A stretch of DNA of 64,000 nucleotides from Obelidium mucronatum (Eukaryota > Chytridiomycota > Chytridiomycetes > Chytridiales > Chytriomycetaceae). This document shows positions 31,916 to 44,690 of this stretch, one piece after another (positions within the stretch are counted from its first letter, which is position 1; each line of letters opens with the position of its first letter). The stretch covers positions 310,001-374,000 of the forward strand of contig JAIVFH010000014.1 of assembly GCA_025765595.1 (NCBI GenBank), given 5' to 3'. Made by a program: the position numbers and the translations under genes. The notes under the pieces are model-generated. The model saw nothing but the letters and a program-made list of their open reading frames with translations, was not told where the DNA came from and ran no database searches.

Positions 31916-34892
31916 CTAAACTTTTCCTGGAACATACCCCAATTGAGACGCCATCCACTGTCCAAACCAACCAAACGCCTCCGTCAATCCCTTCCCTCCA
32001 GCCTCACATGCGAATGCACTCAACCAAACTACAATCTTCCAAGCTTCTTGCGCCCACTCCAAAATCAACCAAATATCGCCCGCCGATGCCACAACCAATG
32101 CAATCATAAATAATTGGCTCAGGAGACTTACAGTTACCATTCCAGTCAAAGAGTTTTTTTCAAGGTTTTCCAACCAAAGTTTTCTTGAAAAATTGTCAGC
32201 CATAAACTCTGTTGTCGGTTTACATTCTTTGACGTAGTGTCCAGGCATCTTGACACGATACCCAACTTTGGTTGGAAGTTCCTTGTTTCTTCTGATGTAT
32301 GGAGTTTTGGGCGAAACAGCAGGTGGTTTCGGGGCCAAAGCTTCAGGTGCAGAAACAACACTTGTGACGGCTGGTTCTTCGTCTCCCTTCTCTTTTATGC
32401 CTCCATGAACAAAAGTTCTAGTTTCTGATGGCGGCTTGGAAGACGGCGCTGGCTCCGTTTGCTTATCGTGCTGAGGTTTTTCTTGTTGAGCCTTTTGGTC
32501 TTGATGCAAAGGAATACTGGTGGAGACGACAGCCGTCAGAGAGCCGGTAGCACAAAGCTCATAAGGATTATAGTTTGAAGTTTTCAAGAAACGCTGGTCC
32601 ATCAGTGGTTGATGGTTGTCCTCTTGATTCGGGTTATGAGGTTCTCCCATTTTGTGGTGTTGAAGGGCATCCTTATTCTGAGTGACAACTGCTGAAGTCA
32701 CGCTTCTTTGTCGAAATTTTACCCGTGGAGGTGCAATTGGTCTTGGTCCTACAAGTTCACTGTTGATCATATGATCCGAAGAAAAGGCGCCATTTCCGGC
32801 TCCAGCATCGTTTTTCATCGCGTTATGTCCATTCCAGTTGTGATAATGCGATTCTGCTGCAGGCGCAATCATTGGAGTACTCGGGAGAGGCGTCGCTGAG
32901 AATCTTCTGGCATATATTCCACCTGGTGATGACGTTGAAGATGAAAGTCCACTGCTACTACCGGATGATGCCAATGATACTCGGGGAGACGACGCTGCAC
33001 TCTTCGCCGGAGTGGTGACAAATGATGATAATTTCGAGGTTCGAAGTGGTTGAATGACTGTTGGAGAAGCCACAACATTTTTGCTTGGGTGAGAAAAGGG
33101 ATACATTAACGGCTGTTGTTGTTGATGAGCTGGGTTGCCGTCAAACAATTCAGCCTTGTCATACTGTTTGGTTGAGTTGTTTTCAAGCGTCAGCTTTCCA
33201 CTGAAAATCGTTTGAGAGTCATCATCTGGAATAGTGGTAGTTGTAGAAGCTGGTGTTCCATTGCTGCTTGGATAAGAATCATTCAGCGTATTTTCACTGT
33301 TCATTCGAGTGGTAGAATTCGAAATAGTTGAGAAGATGGGATGTCCTACAGATTCTCGTGAATTCGCAAGCGCGGACTGCTGCTGCGAACGGCTTCGAAA
33401 AGGTTGATGGATGTTTTCTGAATCTCTCATGCTAATGAGTGAGGGTGTTGAGGGCGATGGGCTGTTTTGTTTCCGAAGGAGAGGAGAATTAAATGTGCTG
33501 GACGGTTCCCCACGAGGTCCACCGGGACGCCTTGTTGTGGATCTCCATAATAATACTCTTGATTGATTGGTTTTATCCAGGAATTCAAGTTCACTCTGAA
33601 GGTGACTCGCAAAGTCACTGATTGCATTTAAGGTTGAGCTGGTTATGCTTTCTGTTTACATGCTTTCAGCTCCAAATTCAGTATAAAACAGATTAGAAAG
33701 CTGCCAAACCTGAAAGCAATACGGTCTTGGAGAAGTCAACTTTGGCAAACATTTTGATTTGAGATGATTGTTCTGAAACAAACACAAGGCAATACGAAAT
33801 ATTAACGCAGAAATTGGCACCGTATGGCAGGTTGGGCATTGTCAATCGTGATTTGACAATTGTGTGATTGCGATCGTTAGGGGACAGAAGTACTTGATGT
33901 TCGTGACACACTGTTTTGACGTTTCCTACTACACAAACGTTACGAACAAGCCCAATAGATTCAATTACAAACGCAAAAACAGTACCTAAGTGTGATGTGA
34001 AGGCATGAGTATATGTCAATATGCGCTTGAAAGGCACGTCATTGATTATTGTCCAACTACCAATATTGAGATCTGGTCCAAAAAACAAAAACAAAGGGAT
34101 ATTGTAAGAAGAAATGTAATTTGGCAAAAGCGATAGTGTTTACCAACCCAATGAATCCCAGCGTTGGTGTGCATTCTTCAAAGGGACAAGCCTATGGTCC
34201 GAGGTTGTATCGTCCGAAAACAGATGGTCAAAAAGCGCGTTCAATGGAACATTGACTGTGGAGCACATGAGCATTGTGCCGTACTTGTGACATGAGCAGT
34301 CATGGTCAGGTTGGACAGCGTCGATGTTGCCAATCAGAGTTGGTCGCCGCGATGCTTCGAGTGCTGGGTCAATGTCCAGCACCAGCAGCGGACTGCGCGG
34401 CGGCGTCAGCGTAGCGAAGGAGCGCGGCGATTCTTTTTCTTTTTCTTCTTCTTCTTCGTCGTCTTCGAGTTGTTGTTGTTGCCGACAGCCAAGCACGGCG
34501 TCCAGCGACGCGCCGTCCGCCGTGACAAACGACGCGTCGGCCGAGTCGCCGCCGTCGCCGCCAAACAAAACATCGGCGAGCCGCGGCCGCGCCCGCTGCT
34601 TCTGCGGCTGCGGCTGGCCGTCGGCGTCCGCGTCCGCGTCCGCGCCGCCCGCGCCGAGCGAGCGGAACAGCGCCAGCGGCGACACGTCGAGTGGCGCTGA
34701 GGCCTCCGAGGCGTCCGAGCAGTCCGAACAGTCCGAGCAGTCCGAGTCGGCGCCAAACTCAAACGCGAGCGACGTGTGCGGCCCGGCCCCAACAACAAAG
34801 CTCGGCAGCTCGCCGTCTGCAAACGAGCTTGCTTCAGACGCGTCGCCTCCGTCGAATGCGTCGCTCCATGTCGCGTTGGCCTCGCTTTGCAT
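31916..34892 (-). CDS. VASt-domain (LAM/Aster-like) sterol-transfer protein
   Basis: Four exons (34,892-34,148; 34,072-33,986; 33,925-33,710; 33,651-31,916) give 927 residues. After an acidic, Asp/Ser/Gln-rich, GC-rich N-terminus, residues about 197-355 match the VASt/StART-like domain: CSTVNVPLNALFDHLFSD, RILTYTHAFTSHLG, VCHEHQVLLS, MPNLPYGANFCVNISYCL. VASt domains of yeast Lam/Ysp2 and animal Aster proteins carry sterol between membranes at ER contact sites. A long Ser/Pro-rich linker leads to a C-terminal hydrophobic segment (about 853-880, LLSQLFMIALVVASAGDIWLIL) that would anchor the protein in the ER. No GRAM domain is seen N-terminal to VASt, unlike classic Lam proteins. Start chosen at MQSEANATW; the frame is open 47 codons further upstream. 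Confidence 0.82.
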
Positions 34893-35130
34893 TTCCTCTC
34901 TTGGTTGCTTGGCTGTCTGGTGGTTGGTTGGTTTGAAAGTGTTTTGAAAGTGTGTGAGCTGGGTGCTTGGCAACAAACACGCCAACTGAAAATACCCTTT
35001 TATTAAAACGCATGTAGATAACAACAACGGCAATTTATCAAATTGGGGGTTTGAAAATTCAGCTGAAAATTCCAGAGTTTGGCATCACTGTCACTTCTTG
35101 AAAGTTCAAGTCGAATGGAAATCGGAAACA

Positions 35131-36632
35131 ATGATGCAACTCATTCTGGTTCTATGGACGGCCACTCAAGGGTTATCACGCGTTATTCCTCTTGGAAAAC
35201 CTGCCGGTAGTGGCTTCAATGTTCCAAGAATGAATAGCAGTGGTGCTATTTTTCACGACATGGCTGGCACCACTTCATCACAGCAGGGACTGACTGGAGG
35301 CCCACTAATTACAGGATGCTATAATATTGACATACATGTCTCAGGAATTAAGGTGAAATCTTCTCTAATCGTTCTGTATGACTAACTCAAAGGCGGTGTT
35401 TCCATCAGTTCAATGTTCAGATTGACTCTGGTTCTTCAGACTTACTGATTCCAGGAAGCACTCTTCAAGCGTACACGGGGCCTACATATTCGACCGCAGG
35501 AAAGATACCCATCACTTCTCAAACAGTTGGCGCTGGGTTCATGGATGGATCATCGTGGAGTGGCCTCTTTTACATGGACGAGGTTGGCATCGATGATAAC
35601 GCAGTGAAAGTACAGGCGCCTTTTGCTGTGATGCGCCAGCAAACTAGCAATCCCACGGTTACAGACGGATCCACGTCTCAGGGACTGCTAGGACTCGCAT
35701 ACGATTCTCTTTCAACTGTACACAGTCTCAATTTGCCTTCAAACATGAAAAACATTCCCTACACTCTCATGACCGCTTTAACGCGTAACCATGCTATTGC
35801 TTCAGATATTATTGCTTTTCGGAGTTGCCCGGGCGGGACTTCCACACCTTCTTTGGTAGACTGGGGAGTTTCAGATCCATCCCTCACATGCACACCCGCT
35901 GGATCATTACTATGGGCTGCTGTTATTAGCGATACATATTACTCTGTTAATGTAACTTCGATTTCAGTTGGCTCCGTGCCGCTTCAACTTGGCAAAACCT
36001 GGCAAAAATCCGATGAGAGCATCTTTGACAGTTGCACAACAATCCTTCTCCTCCCAACATTTGCTTACACAATTTTAGCAAACAAGCTCATCAACAGCGG
36101 TGGATTTCCAAAGAACTTTGGATCCAACAACATTGACTTGTTCATTAACCAAGGTTACGGATTCTCTAATCTGATTCTCGATTATACCAAAATGCCTGAC
36201 TTGACATTTACAATTCTTGCTGAGGATCGCGTTTCAAAGATTGAGCTTGTCATTCCTCCCCAAGGTTATATCGAGAAGGATGACAATGGCTACTTGTACT
36301 TTACTGTCGGTTCTCATGATTCAAACAACGTCGTTTTTGGTGGGACTGTATTCAATGACTTTTATATTGTATTGGATCGTGGTGGCAGGCGAGTTGGATT
36401 AGGTCTTGGCTGTGATTGCGAAAAGTAAGTAAAGCCTCAAGTAGCATTCAAAATATTGATTTAACAAGTATTGGGATATAGACACATTGCCGCAGGAAAA
36501 AGAATGCCGACTGTCGGTTTGACTGCTGCTGTAAATGGGAATAATAACTTGTATAACAAGCCAGAATCCTATGCAAGAAGCAATTCCCCTACGCTGTCAA
36601 TGTTATTGGCTATTTTTTTGATTTTATTGTAA
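35131..36632 (+). CDS. Pepsin-like (yapsin-type) aspartic protease, probably GPI-anchored
   Basis: Three exons (35,131-35,352; 35,409-36,424; 36,482-36,632) give 462 residues. A signal peptide (MMQLILVLWTATQGLS) opens the protein. The first catalytic motif is QIDSGSSDLLIP (about 77-88). The second is IFDSCTTILLLP, with Cys in place of the usual Gly after Asp-Ser. A flap-like region and FGGTVFNDFYIVLDRGGRRVGLG near the C-terminus match the A1 fold. The last exon ends in a Ser/Asn-rich spacer and a hydrophobic tail (LSMLLAIFLILL) typical of GPI attachment signals. Fungal yapsins cleave precursors and wall proteins at the cell surface. Starting at ATG 35,131 places the signal peptide at the N-terminus. 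It diverges from the VASt gene (238 bp). Confidence 0.85.
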
Positions 36633-36750
36633 CAGCTTTTTGTAGAATAGAAGTTTTTTCGCATGTATTTATGAGGCCTCACAATTGAAAGAGGGAACGA
36701 TTAAAAAATGAAGAACCAAGAAGTCATAAGAGGTCATGATAATCTGTTTG

Positions 36751-38460
36751 CTATTTGTTGGTGGTTTGTGCCAGACTGAATCCAGTGGCAGTGTCAAGAC
36801 CAGCACGGATCAAGTCTTGATGGGTTTCAGAGGTTTCGCCAGCAAAGTAGATGGTGCGTTCAGGAAGCGCCTTGCGTTTCTCGACTTCAAACACGGACAA
36901 TTGCATCTTCTGAGCGTGTCCTTCGGGAACGTGAGAATACGCGGTACCAACCAGCTCGATTTCCTTCTTCTTTGCTTCGGCGATCGCCACAGTGTTTTTC
37001 ACGTCTTGCTGGGTCCTCAATTCAGAAGACTCGGCTTGCGCTTCAGCAGCCTTCACAACCTCATAGTACTTGGAATCAGAAAGCTTCGTAGCCACATAGA
37101 AGTCTGCGTCAGCTTGAGTCTTCTTCTGCTCTGCCTCCACCTTGACAATCTGGAGTTTACCGCGCTGTGTCTCTGTAGCAATATGGTTCTGCAACTCAAT
37201 CTGGGTGGCCTGGACTTGATTTCTCAACACCTGTTCACTCTGGCGTTCCAAATCTTTACCCAACGCGCCTTCGAGCTCACGGTCCAAAACGTCAAACGAC
37301 TCGACAACGATTCCATATGTTTCAGCTTGGTGACGAAGGTCAGTGAGACAGGCGGACTTGAAGGCATCCAGCCATGGCTCCACGTGGTCTGGAACGTCTC
37401 CACCGACTTTCTGTGCACGCATAAACTGCTGATAACTCAAGCGAGACACAACGGCGTTCACGGCGGTCTGGGCGGGATTAGCGAGGGCCGTAAACGCGTC
37501 ATTGTAGTTTGCAGTCAAGAGAATCGGGTCGGCAATGCGGTAACGCAGGTTGACGTTCAATACAACTGGAACTCCTTCGACCGTGTATGCTGGTTGAGTT
37601 CGGAATGTGGTCTGACGTTCACCGAGTGAGTAGAATCCACGGAAGGACGTGTTTGGGTTTGTAATGACGTGTTGGCCGGCCTTGAGCAGAAGCAGTTCGT
37701 TTCCACGTTGGAGAATCAGAACGTTGTTTGCGGGAACGAGGAAGAATGTGGCAACGGTGATGGGTGAATGACCAACTGTGATGGCAACGTCACGTTTCCA
37801 ACCAAGAATGGGTCCTCTTGTGGACTGACCGTTGGAAGTGGGGCGAACTTCATAATGTGCATGTTCATCACCCAAGTTCAAGGTATCCACAATGTCAATG
37901 ACCTTGAAACGACCTTGGGAACCATAAGCGGCAAATCCAGAGTTACGGATGACAAAGATTCTGTTGGCCGGATCCATGACCACGGCGGCTTCCGACTGCC
38001 CCACAAGACAGGTAGTCAACCCAAGAACATCAATGGGAGCAGTGATGGAGAACTTCCCCTCCCACGAGTGGCGGAGGGAAAAGTTCCAATAGTTTCCAGC
38101 TTCAATGGCAATGACTGGTCTTCCGTTTCTGTTCCAAACTCCCATCTCTCCTGTCTCTACTACTTTTCCTCCGAACGGCTTGGATCTCTTTCTGGTGAGC
38201 AAGTGGTAGTCCTTTCCTTGACGCATGCGGGCCTCCAACTCTCTGAAGGCATCAGGGAGAGATGTTGTTACTTCCACAAAGTAAGGATTAGTTTTAACGG
38301 CATCGGGAACAGACCAATCGTCAGTGCCTGTCCGCTGGTAGTTAGCGTGCTGAAGTCGGATTGTTGAAGTTGAAACCATACCTTCGAGCTTCTCAACAGC
38401 AACAACTGTCTGGGGCGAAGCAAGATTATTTAAAAGTGGGTGTTTCGTTTCAGTAGACAT
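36751..38460 (-). CDS. SPFH/band-7 (stomatin-flotillin-like) protein
   Basis: An intronless frame of 569 residues from ATG 38,460. The middle contains an SPFH/band-7 domain: VPANNVLILQRGNELLLLKAG, TVEGVPVVLNVNLRYRIAD, TAVNAVVSRLSYQQFM, TYGIVVESFDVLDRELEGALG. A long charged coiled coil rich in Ala, Glu, Lys and Gln follows (QAEQ/EAKKKEIE type), as in flotillins and vault-like proteins. Family members form rings or scaffolds on membranes. No transmembrane helix or signal peptide is obvious, so membrane contact would be peripheral or via lipids. An in-frame GTG/ATG region upstream to 38,526 exists, but MSTETKHPLL sits 242 bp from the divergent neighbour and is the better start. The sub-family cannot be settled from sequence alone. 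Confidence 0.75.
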   Translation of the reverse strand: MSTETKHPLLNNLASPQTVVAVEKLEGMVSTSTIRLQHANYQRTGTDDWSVPDAVKTNPYFVEVTTSLPDAFRELEARMRQGKDYHLLTRKRSKPFGGKVVETGEMGVWNRNGRPVIAIEAGNYWNFSLRHSWEGKFSITAPIDVLGLTTCLVGQSEAAVVMDPANRIFVIRNSGFAAYGSQGRFKVIDIVDTLNLGDEHAHYEVRPTSNGQSTRGPILGWKRDVAITVGHSPITVATFFLVPANNVLILQRGNELLLLKAGQHVITNPNTSFRGFYSLGERQTTFRTQPAYTVEGVPVVLNVNLRYRIADPILLTANYNDAFTALANPAQTAVNAVVSRLSYQQFMRAQKVGGDVPDHVEPWLDAFKSACLTDLRHQAETYGIVVESFDVLDRELEGALGKDLERQSEQVLRNQVQATQIELQNHIATETQRGKLQIVKVEAEQKKTQADADFYVATKLSDSKYYEVVKAAEAQAESSELRTQQDVKNTVAIAEAKKKEIELVGTAYSHVPEGHAQKMQLSVFEVEKRKALPERTIYFAGETSETHQDLIRAGLDTATGFSLAQTTNK

Positions 38461-38702
38461 TACTTGCGATGGAAGGAAACCTTGCCTGTGTTTATATTGA
38501 TGGGGATGGGTCATCACGTGACCCACTCAATTTTCTCAAATGCCGCTGAATTGGAGGCTGAAGACTACATGTGAGTCATTGGGGGCTGCAACTTGTCCAA
38601 AAAACAACAACTTTGAAGTCCATTCAATTGAATACTAGCGTGTTTTGAAGTTTTTTTTTTTTTGTTTCCATTGTTTGAAGCACAACCGTCGTCCCCCATT
38701 TA

Positions 38703-41482
38703 ATGCAACGGAGAGCGAGTAACACTGGTCACAAAGCCAGAATTATCAGTCCAATGGATCCGACTACATCATCTTCAGAACATGGGTCAACGACGCGTGG
38801 GTCTCGAAAACGGGCAAACTCGCTGACGGCAGCAGAGATTAATCATATCCTTTCCAGCGAAGGGACACCGTTTTTTCCCATCAAAGAGTCAGTTGAGGTA
38901 CTTAACGCAAAAATCAGTATGGATCGTATTCCTAGCGATGGTGTTCCGCCAAATTTGAGCTCTCAAGTTGAAACGGTGGACGTCACTCCGAAACAGCAAA
39001 TGCCAATCAATATAATCACAGAATCAACTAGTTCCAACGAATATAGCTTGCACTCTTTAGCAGTAGAATCTTATGAGCTATCGTTTTCGTCTATTCCATC
39101 GCGAGAATCAGACATTTACAGGCAACAACAAATAATCAGTGATTTGCAACGAAATCTCGAAAATGCGATCGCCGAAAGGTACTAGGATATTTTAATTTCC
39201 CGCAGCTGAGAAAATTGAACGACTAATACGGCTTACTTAGGTTATCACTGGAATTCCAGCTCGCAGACTGCAAAAATGAACGAGACAAGGACCAAGCCGC
39301 CTTAAGCTTGTTGAAATGCCAATCGCTTGAGTTGAATGAGTGCCAACGTCAACTCGAAACCGCGCAAGGGATGGTTTTGGTGTTGCAAACCAAAATGAAT
39401 ATTCTGCAAGATTGTTTGAACGCGACAGTGCGTGAACTGACAGATGCAAAAGAAACGATTGAGAGTTTCAAGCTCGAAAACCATCAGCTGAAACAGATCC
39501 AACAACAAATGTCTGCGAAACAAGCCGACTTGGAAACAACAGTTACCGCAATGAACCTGATGAATGCGACCGAGAAGCCTGAAGCTGAGTAAGTTAATTA
39601 ATTACGTGGACTCTCAGTTTAAATTTGTTTGAAAAGGTTGAAGATACGTTGTGAAGAGCAGTGCTATTCGTTCTCTTGTGCTTCTGACAAACCCACGCCT
39701 TTCTCTTGCTATTCCTTCCTACACTCAAAGTCAGCTATAAGCATAGCACCCATGATTCCCGTCTGCTACTCATATATTTGTCGCCAGAAGGGTGTCTGCA
39801 GCCCTCAATTTTGCTACTCATATCACGTTACCCAAGAAAATCACCACAAGCCCATAACAAGCTTGCCGATAAAGGAAATGTCGTGCTATTCATATGATTG
39901 CAAGAAAACCGGTTTGTGCCAAAGCAAATCATGTTACTCCTACAACAGAAATTCAATCGACACAAACCCAAATCGAGTCTCAAAGTTGGAGCAAGTGTTG
40001 GACCATGCTATATCATCTCATAGACAAGAGAAACATGCATATGAAGAAACAATCCGACGGTTACAATTGGAATTGCAAAGGCAAGAAGAAGCATCCACCA
40101 AACGGGCAGACAAACTTGAAAAACTAATTGATTGTGCGATATTGACAAGCCGAGAGAATTCATTTGTGTACGCGAAAAGTTGCAAGGAAATGCAACAGGA
40201 GATGTAAGACGTGTTTGCTTCTATGCAAATGATTTGATAAATTTTATCAGAGGGTTTCTCAGAAAAAGACTCCAACGCGTGGACGAGGATCCCCGAACTT
40301 TGACCAAAAGTGAATTATTAAAAAAAGGCAATAACACAACTCCCACCACAAGGTTGGCTCAGAGCTGCTATTCATATGATTGTGGCCGGATAGGAAAATG
40401 CAAGCCCGAATCATGCTATTCTTATCGATCAGCGATAGAAATCGAGAGCTTACAACACGAATATTGTGTCAGTGTGACAGAGTCTGATTTAACATTGTTG
40501 GATCAATCAAAGGTCGGTGCGTTGTTACTTTTTTTTGTGCGTTTGAATAATTAAATCTTCAAATCTTGACCAGCCGTCTGAAAAATGGATCGATGATGTG
40601 ATTGATGGAAACGGAAGTAACTCAATTGGTAAATTTCGGACCAGTCCATTTGTCGAGCAGATTCTTGACATTCTTGATGACCGCTGTAAAAACAACATTG
40701 ACTGCTTGAAAATGGAATTAAAGGTTGCAATGGATGAATTGGCTCGTTTAGGAAAAGACGCATATGGCTCTAAACTTTTGAATGACCGCTTATTGTCAGA
40801 GATATCTGTTCTCCAGACGCCAGCAACTCACCAAGAAGAGGTACAAGCGCAGCTACGAAAAGTCTCCAATTCCATTGCGAACATACTTGCAACTGACGGT
40901 ACTAAACCTACAAAAATTGAGGATATTAGTGCAGAAATGAAGAGTGTGATCATCAAGGGGCTTGAGCAAGAGTGTGGGCTTCTTCGTGATTTGATAGACT
41001 TGTATGCGCAAAGCCAACTCAGTAAAAACATGAGCAAAACTACTTCCAAGGAGCTCAATAACTCTGATTCAGTTAATAACTTGGACTACAGTTCCAAGGA
41101 ATTCAATTTGTCATTGAATAGTGTAAATTCGAGTCAAATGTTTACTGGAGCAGCGAAATCGACCGGGGCGATTTCTACATGCATTGATAATCCTACTGAT
41201 TTTGAAAACCTTCGGGAAGAAAACCAGTTTCTTCGAGAAAAGCTCTGCAAGTTTGCCACAAATCAAAATGAAGAACCGGCATACATAAAACTCAATGAAA
41301 TTCCTGCCAGACTTTTCGAATCCTCAAGTTCTGTGGACGTTAATGGGGGAAAATTGCACATACTACAAAATCCAAAAGGAAGCGAGGTATTGGTTGTTCG
41401 CGAAGTCAAATTATCAGATGAGAATCTGTCAAGAATCGTAAAGGGGATGTCTCACGATAATCTAGCAAAATTGAAGCAATAA
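38703..41482 (+). CDS. Coiled-coil protein A with Cys-Tyr-Ser doublets (tandem paralogue)
   Basis: Five exons (38,703-39,178; 39,241-39,588; 39,637-40,203; 40,251-40,512; 40,574-41,482) give 853 residues. Near the N-terminus is SLTAAEINHIL. Exons 1-2 encode coiled coil. Exons 3-4 hold four doublets of the type CYSY-x-C ... C ... CYSY, such as SCYSYDC, TGLC, SCYSY, separated by coiled-coil RVSKLEQVLDHAI and KLEKLIDCAIL. Exon 5 is helical (FVEQILDILDD, LEQECGLLRDLIDLY) with a C-terminal LSRIVKGMSHDNLAKL. The next gene repeats the same plan, so the pair arose by tandem duplication. No catalytic domain or targeting signal is seen. The paired Cys could bind metal or form disulfides; a structural role is a guess. 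No family was recognised. Confidence 0.75.
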
Positions 41483-41541
41483 AAAAAAAACCTCCATTGT
41501 TCTGATCAGGTTTCCTGTTTACAACAAACCAGTCCAAGGAA

Positions 41542-44500
41542 ATGGATCAGCAACCACCCAAGGCGCGACGCCGATTGACATCTGCAGAAATCAATCGTAA
41601 CATCAAAGATGGGAATCAGTCCAGCGCTCCACCTGATTCCATAGAGGCGCCATCAGCCACTGTATCTCCTTCTCATCAAGCACAGGACACAAGGAAGCCA
41701 AAGCCAATCACAACTATTCAACAGAAACCAAACATCGATACCATATCGCGTTTTTCTGATAAGGATTTAACCCCCGCGATAACGTCGTCAAGTTTGGAGA
41801 GTCCTCAAAGCCCATCACCCGTTTCTACAAAGGCAAAGAAAAAAAAGGGATCTATTACAGCTGCAGATTTGAACAAAGGAGTTGTTTTGCCCAAGGCTGT
41901 TGAAGATCCAGTGTCCGAAGAAATGCCAGTTCAACCGCTGATCGTCGTTCCTCAACAGATTGAGAACAAATCAAACTCAAATAAGAAAAATGAAGAATCT
42001 GTCAGAGCCAAAAGTTTGAAGGAAAATCTGGTGGCGTCAGTAAACCAGAGAATAGAAACAACGCCAGCACAAATTATACCCGAAAACGCAAAGAAAGTTG
42101 ACGACCACTCAAAACGGAAACATCTGCCTCATTCTGGAAGAACGTTTGTTTCCCCGCTGTTATTAAAATTTGCTATTTTTATTTAAATTAATTTATAGTA
42201 AGAGAATCCGCGATTCGCCAAAACATCAACTCAACAAGGTGACAATTCTTGCGGCACAATTGCGCAAAGTAAAATGCCAGTGCGAAAGATTTCAATTGCA
42301 AGTTTCGTGTCACAAATCTGAGCAATCAAAGTCAGAAGAAACAATACGGAATATAACAGAACAGCTACAAACGGCACTGTTGACTTTGAAAATTCAAGCA
42401 AATAAGTCTTTTCAAGAAGATGCAAAAGAAAAAGTCTCGTCTGACTTGAGGACCTTCACAGAAAGTCAGGACTCCCAATCACTGAGTGAAAATCAGGTCC
42501 AAGAAGAACCCAAAGACACCCGAAAACCTAATGCACTTTACGAAAACATGAATGCCGAATTGTCACTACAATTGTCAACAGTGACAGCCACCAACATGCA
42601 ACTTTCCGAAAAACTTGATAAACAAGACACAATCAATCAAAATCTCTTAGCCGAAGTGAAAATAATGAACTCTGTCATTGATGGGTACGAAGACAGCTTA
42701 CAAGCCTTGACCTTGCAATTGGAAAGCGAAAGGCAATTATCAGAGCAAATGCAACACAAGTCACGCTCATCCACAGAACTTATCGAATCACTGCAGCAGA
42801 GATTGGAGCTATCAGAGAAGCAATACGATACCGTCTGTCGACAATTGCAGGCAGTTGAGAACGGAAAACCACCCACCAATGTTTCTGAAGTAGAGGACAT
42901 TATTCGAGCTCAAAGCAGTTTAGCAAACCATGAAGCTTCTTTGGTGGCCCAAAATCAAGCTTTGGGGGCTGAATTGGATGCTGCGCGAATGCAGACACGG
43001 GATCTGAACAGTAAAATTGAGATGCTTCTTGCCGAACAGCTTTCCAAAGACAAGCAAATTTATGCGAAGGGGTTATTTGGCAGCAATAGTATTCAATTTA
43101 GTCCATCAGAAACATCAGCTTCCATCTCCTCACTTTCCGCTGCAACATCCTCATCGTCCTTGGAAACCGAAACAGTCAGTTTAATTCCAAGTATCTATAT
43201 CAGCGATTTTGATGAAGATAAAGAAAGAGAAGAGCAGCAAGAGGACGACGATGAGGAGGCTATAAGGAAAAGCGATGTCTCTGCCAACAATCTATTCTTG
43301 ATAAATCGAGTCTCAAAGCTGGAGCAAGTCTTGGATCATGCTATATTATCGCACAGGCAAGATGCATTTACATATGAAGAAACAATCAGACGGTTGCAAA
43401 CAGATTTGCAGCGAAAAGAAGAATCGTCAACCAAACTGACAAACAAACTTGAAAAACTTCTTGATTATGCGATATTGACAAATCGAGAGAACTCTTTTGC
43501 GCATGAGAGAAATTGTAGGAAAATGCAAGAAGAAATGTAGGACACCCCCCCAAATGCATAGTTAGTTTCATTCTTATCCTGCAATTATATTTTTAGAGAA
43601 GTTCTGAATGGAAAACTCCAAAACATGGTTGCAGAAACCCAAATCAATAATTTTGTGGCCGAGAATGAAGCATCAAAACACACCAAGAACATAATTGCCT
43701 CACCAAGATTAGTCCAAAGCTGCTATTCATATGATTGCCGGCGGATAGGAGTTTGTCTGTCTGAGTCATGCTATTCTTATCGAGCGGCGAAAGAAATTTA
43801 CATCCAGAGCGAATGTGTCAATGAGACGGAATCTGATCCAATAGGATTGAATCAGTCAAAGGTAAGTGCTTTTCTCAATTTTTTAGTTTGCATCTGTAAC
43901 GTTGAACTATTCCCACACAGTTCCAGGAAACATGGCTCAATGACACACACGGTGGAGACGAAGAGAACATTTCATTTTTCAAATTTCAGACAGCTGCTCC
44001 ATTTGTTCAACAGATTCTTGACATTTTTGATGACCAACAATTGATAAGACTCTCTGATGACAATCTTGTTTTACAACCCTATACATCCAGACCTGCGCAA
44101 GGTATAAAAAGTACATGGTTTTTTTGTTGCTGTCGTCGAAACTTGTCTCTGAACAAAACTTTTATCGCCGTGACAGGGGAAGAGATGGAAACGCCCAAAA
44201 AAGAAGACACAACTGGTGATTTGCAACAAAAAGCAGGCACACCCCAATCAGAGACCTCAAATGAAGCGATGGAAGTTTTGGAAAGAAAAACAGCCAAGCT
44301 TGAGAAGGCTATTTCAATTCTCAAAGGTATAGTTAACACCCCCCCCCCCCCCCCCCCCCCAATATATTCTTCTAATTCGTTTTTCCTGTCCTGTCTTCTT
44401 AGAACGAAATCAATCCCAACTAGAGCAGCTCGAAACTTACCGCCTTGACATATTTAATCTTCACGAAACCATGAATGCAATGGAAAGCGAAAAGACGATC

Positions 44501-44616
44501 AAATTGAAGAACTAAAAGCTCAACTATTGAACCAAGAGACTGTGAATAGGTCTATCCAAGACCAAGTTTCCAAATTGCTGGAAGATAATGTAAATCTACA
44601 TAATTTACATGGTAAT

Positions 44617-44690
<74 letters not shown>

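Noticed and set aside
36736..37629. Plus-strand 297-codon frame opposite the band-7 gene
   Set aside because: The minus strand encodes the SPFH domain; the plus frame has no recognisable domain.
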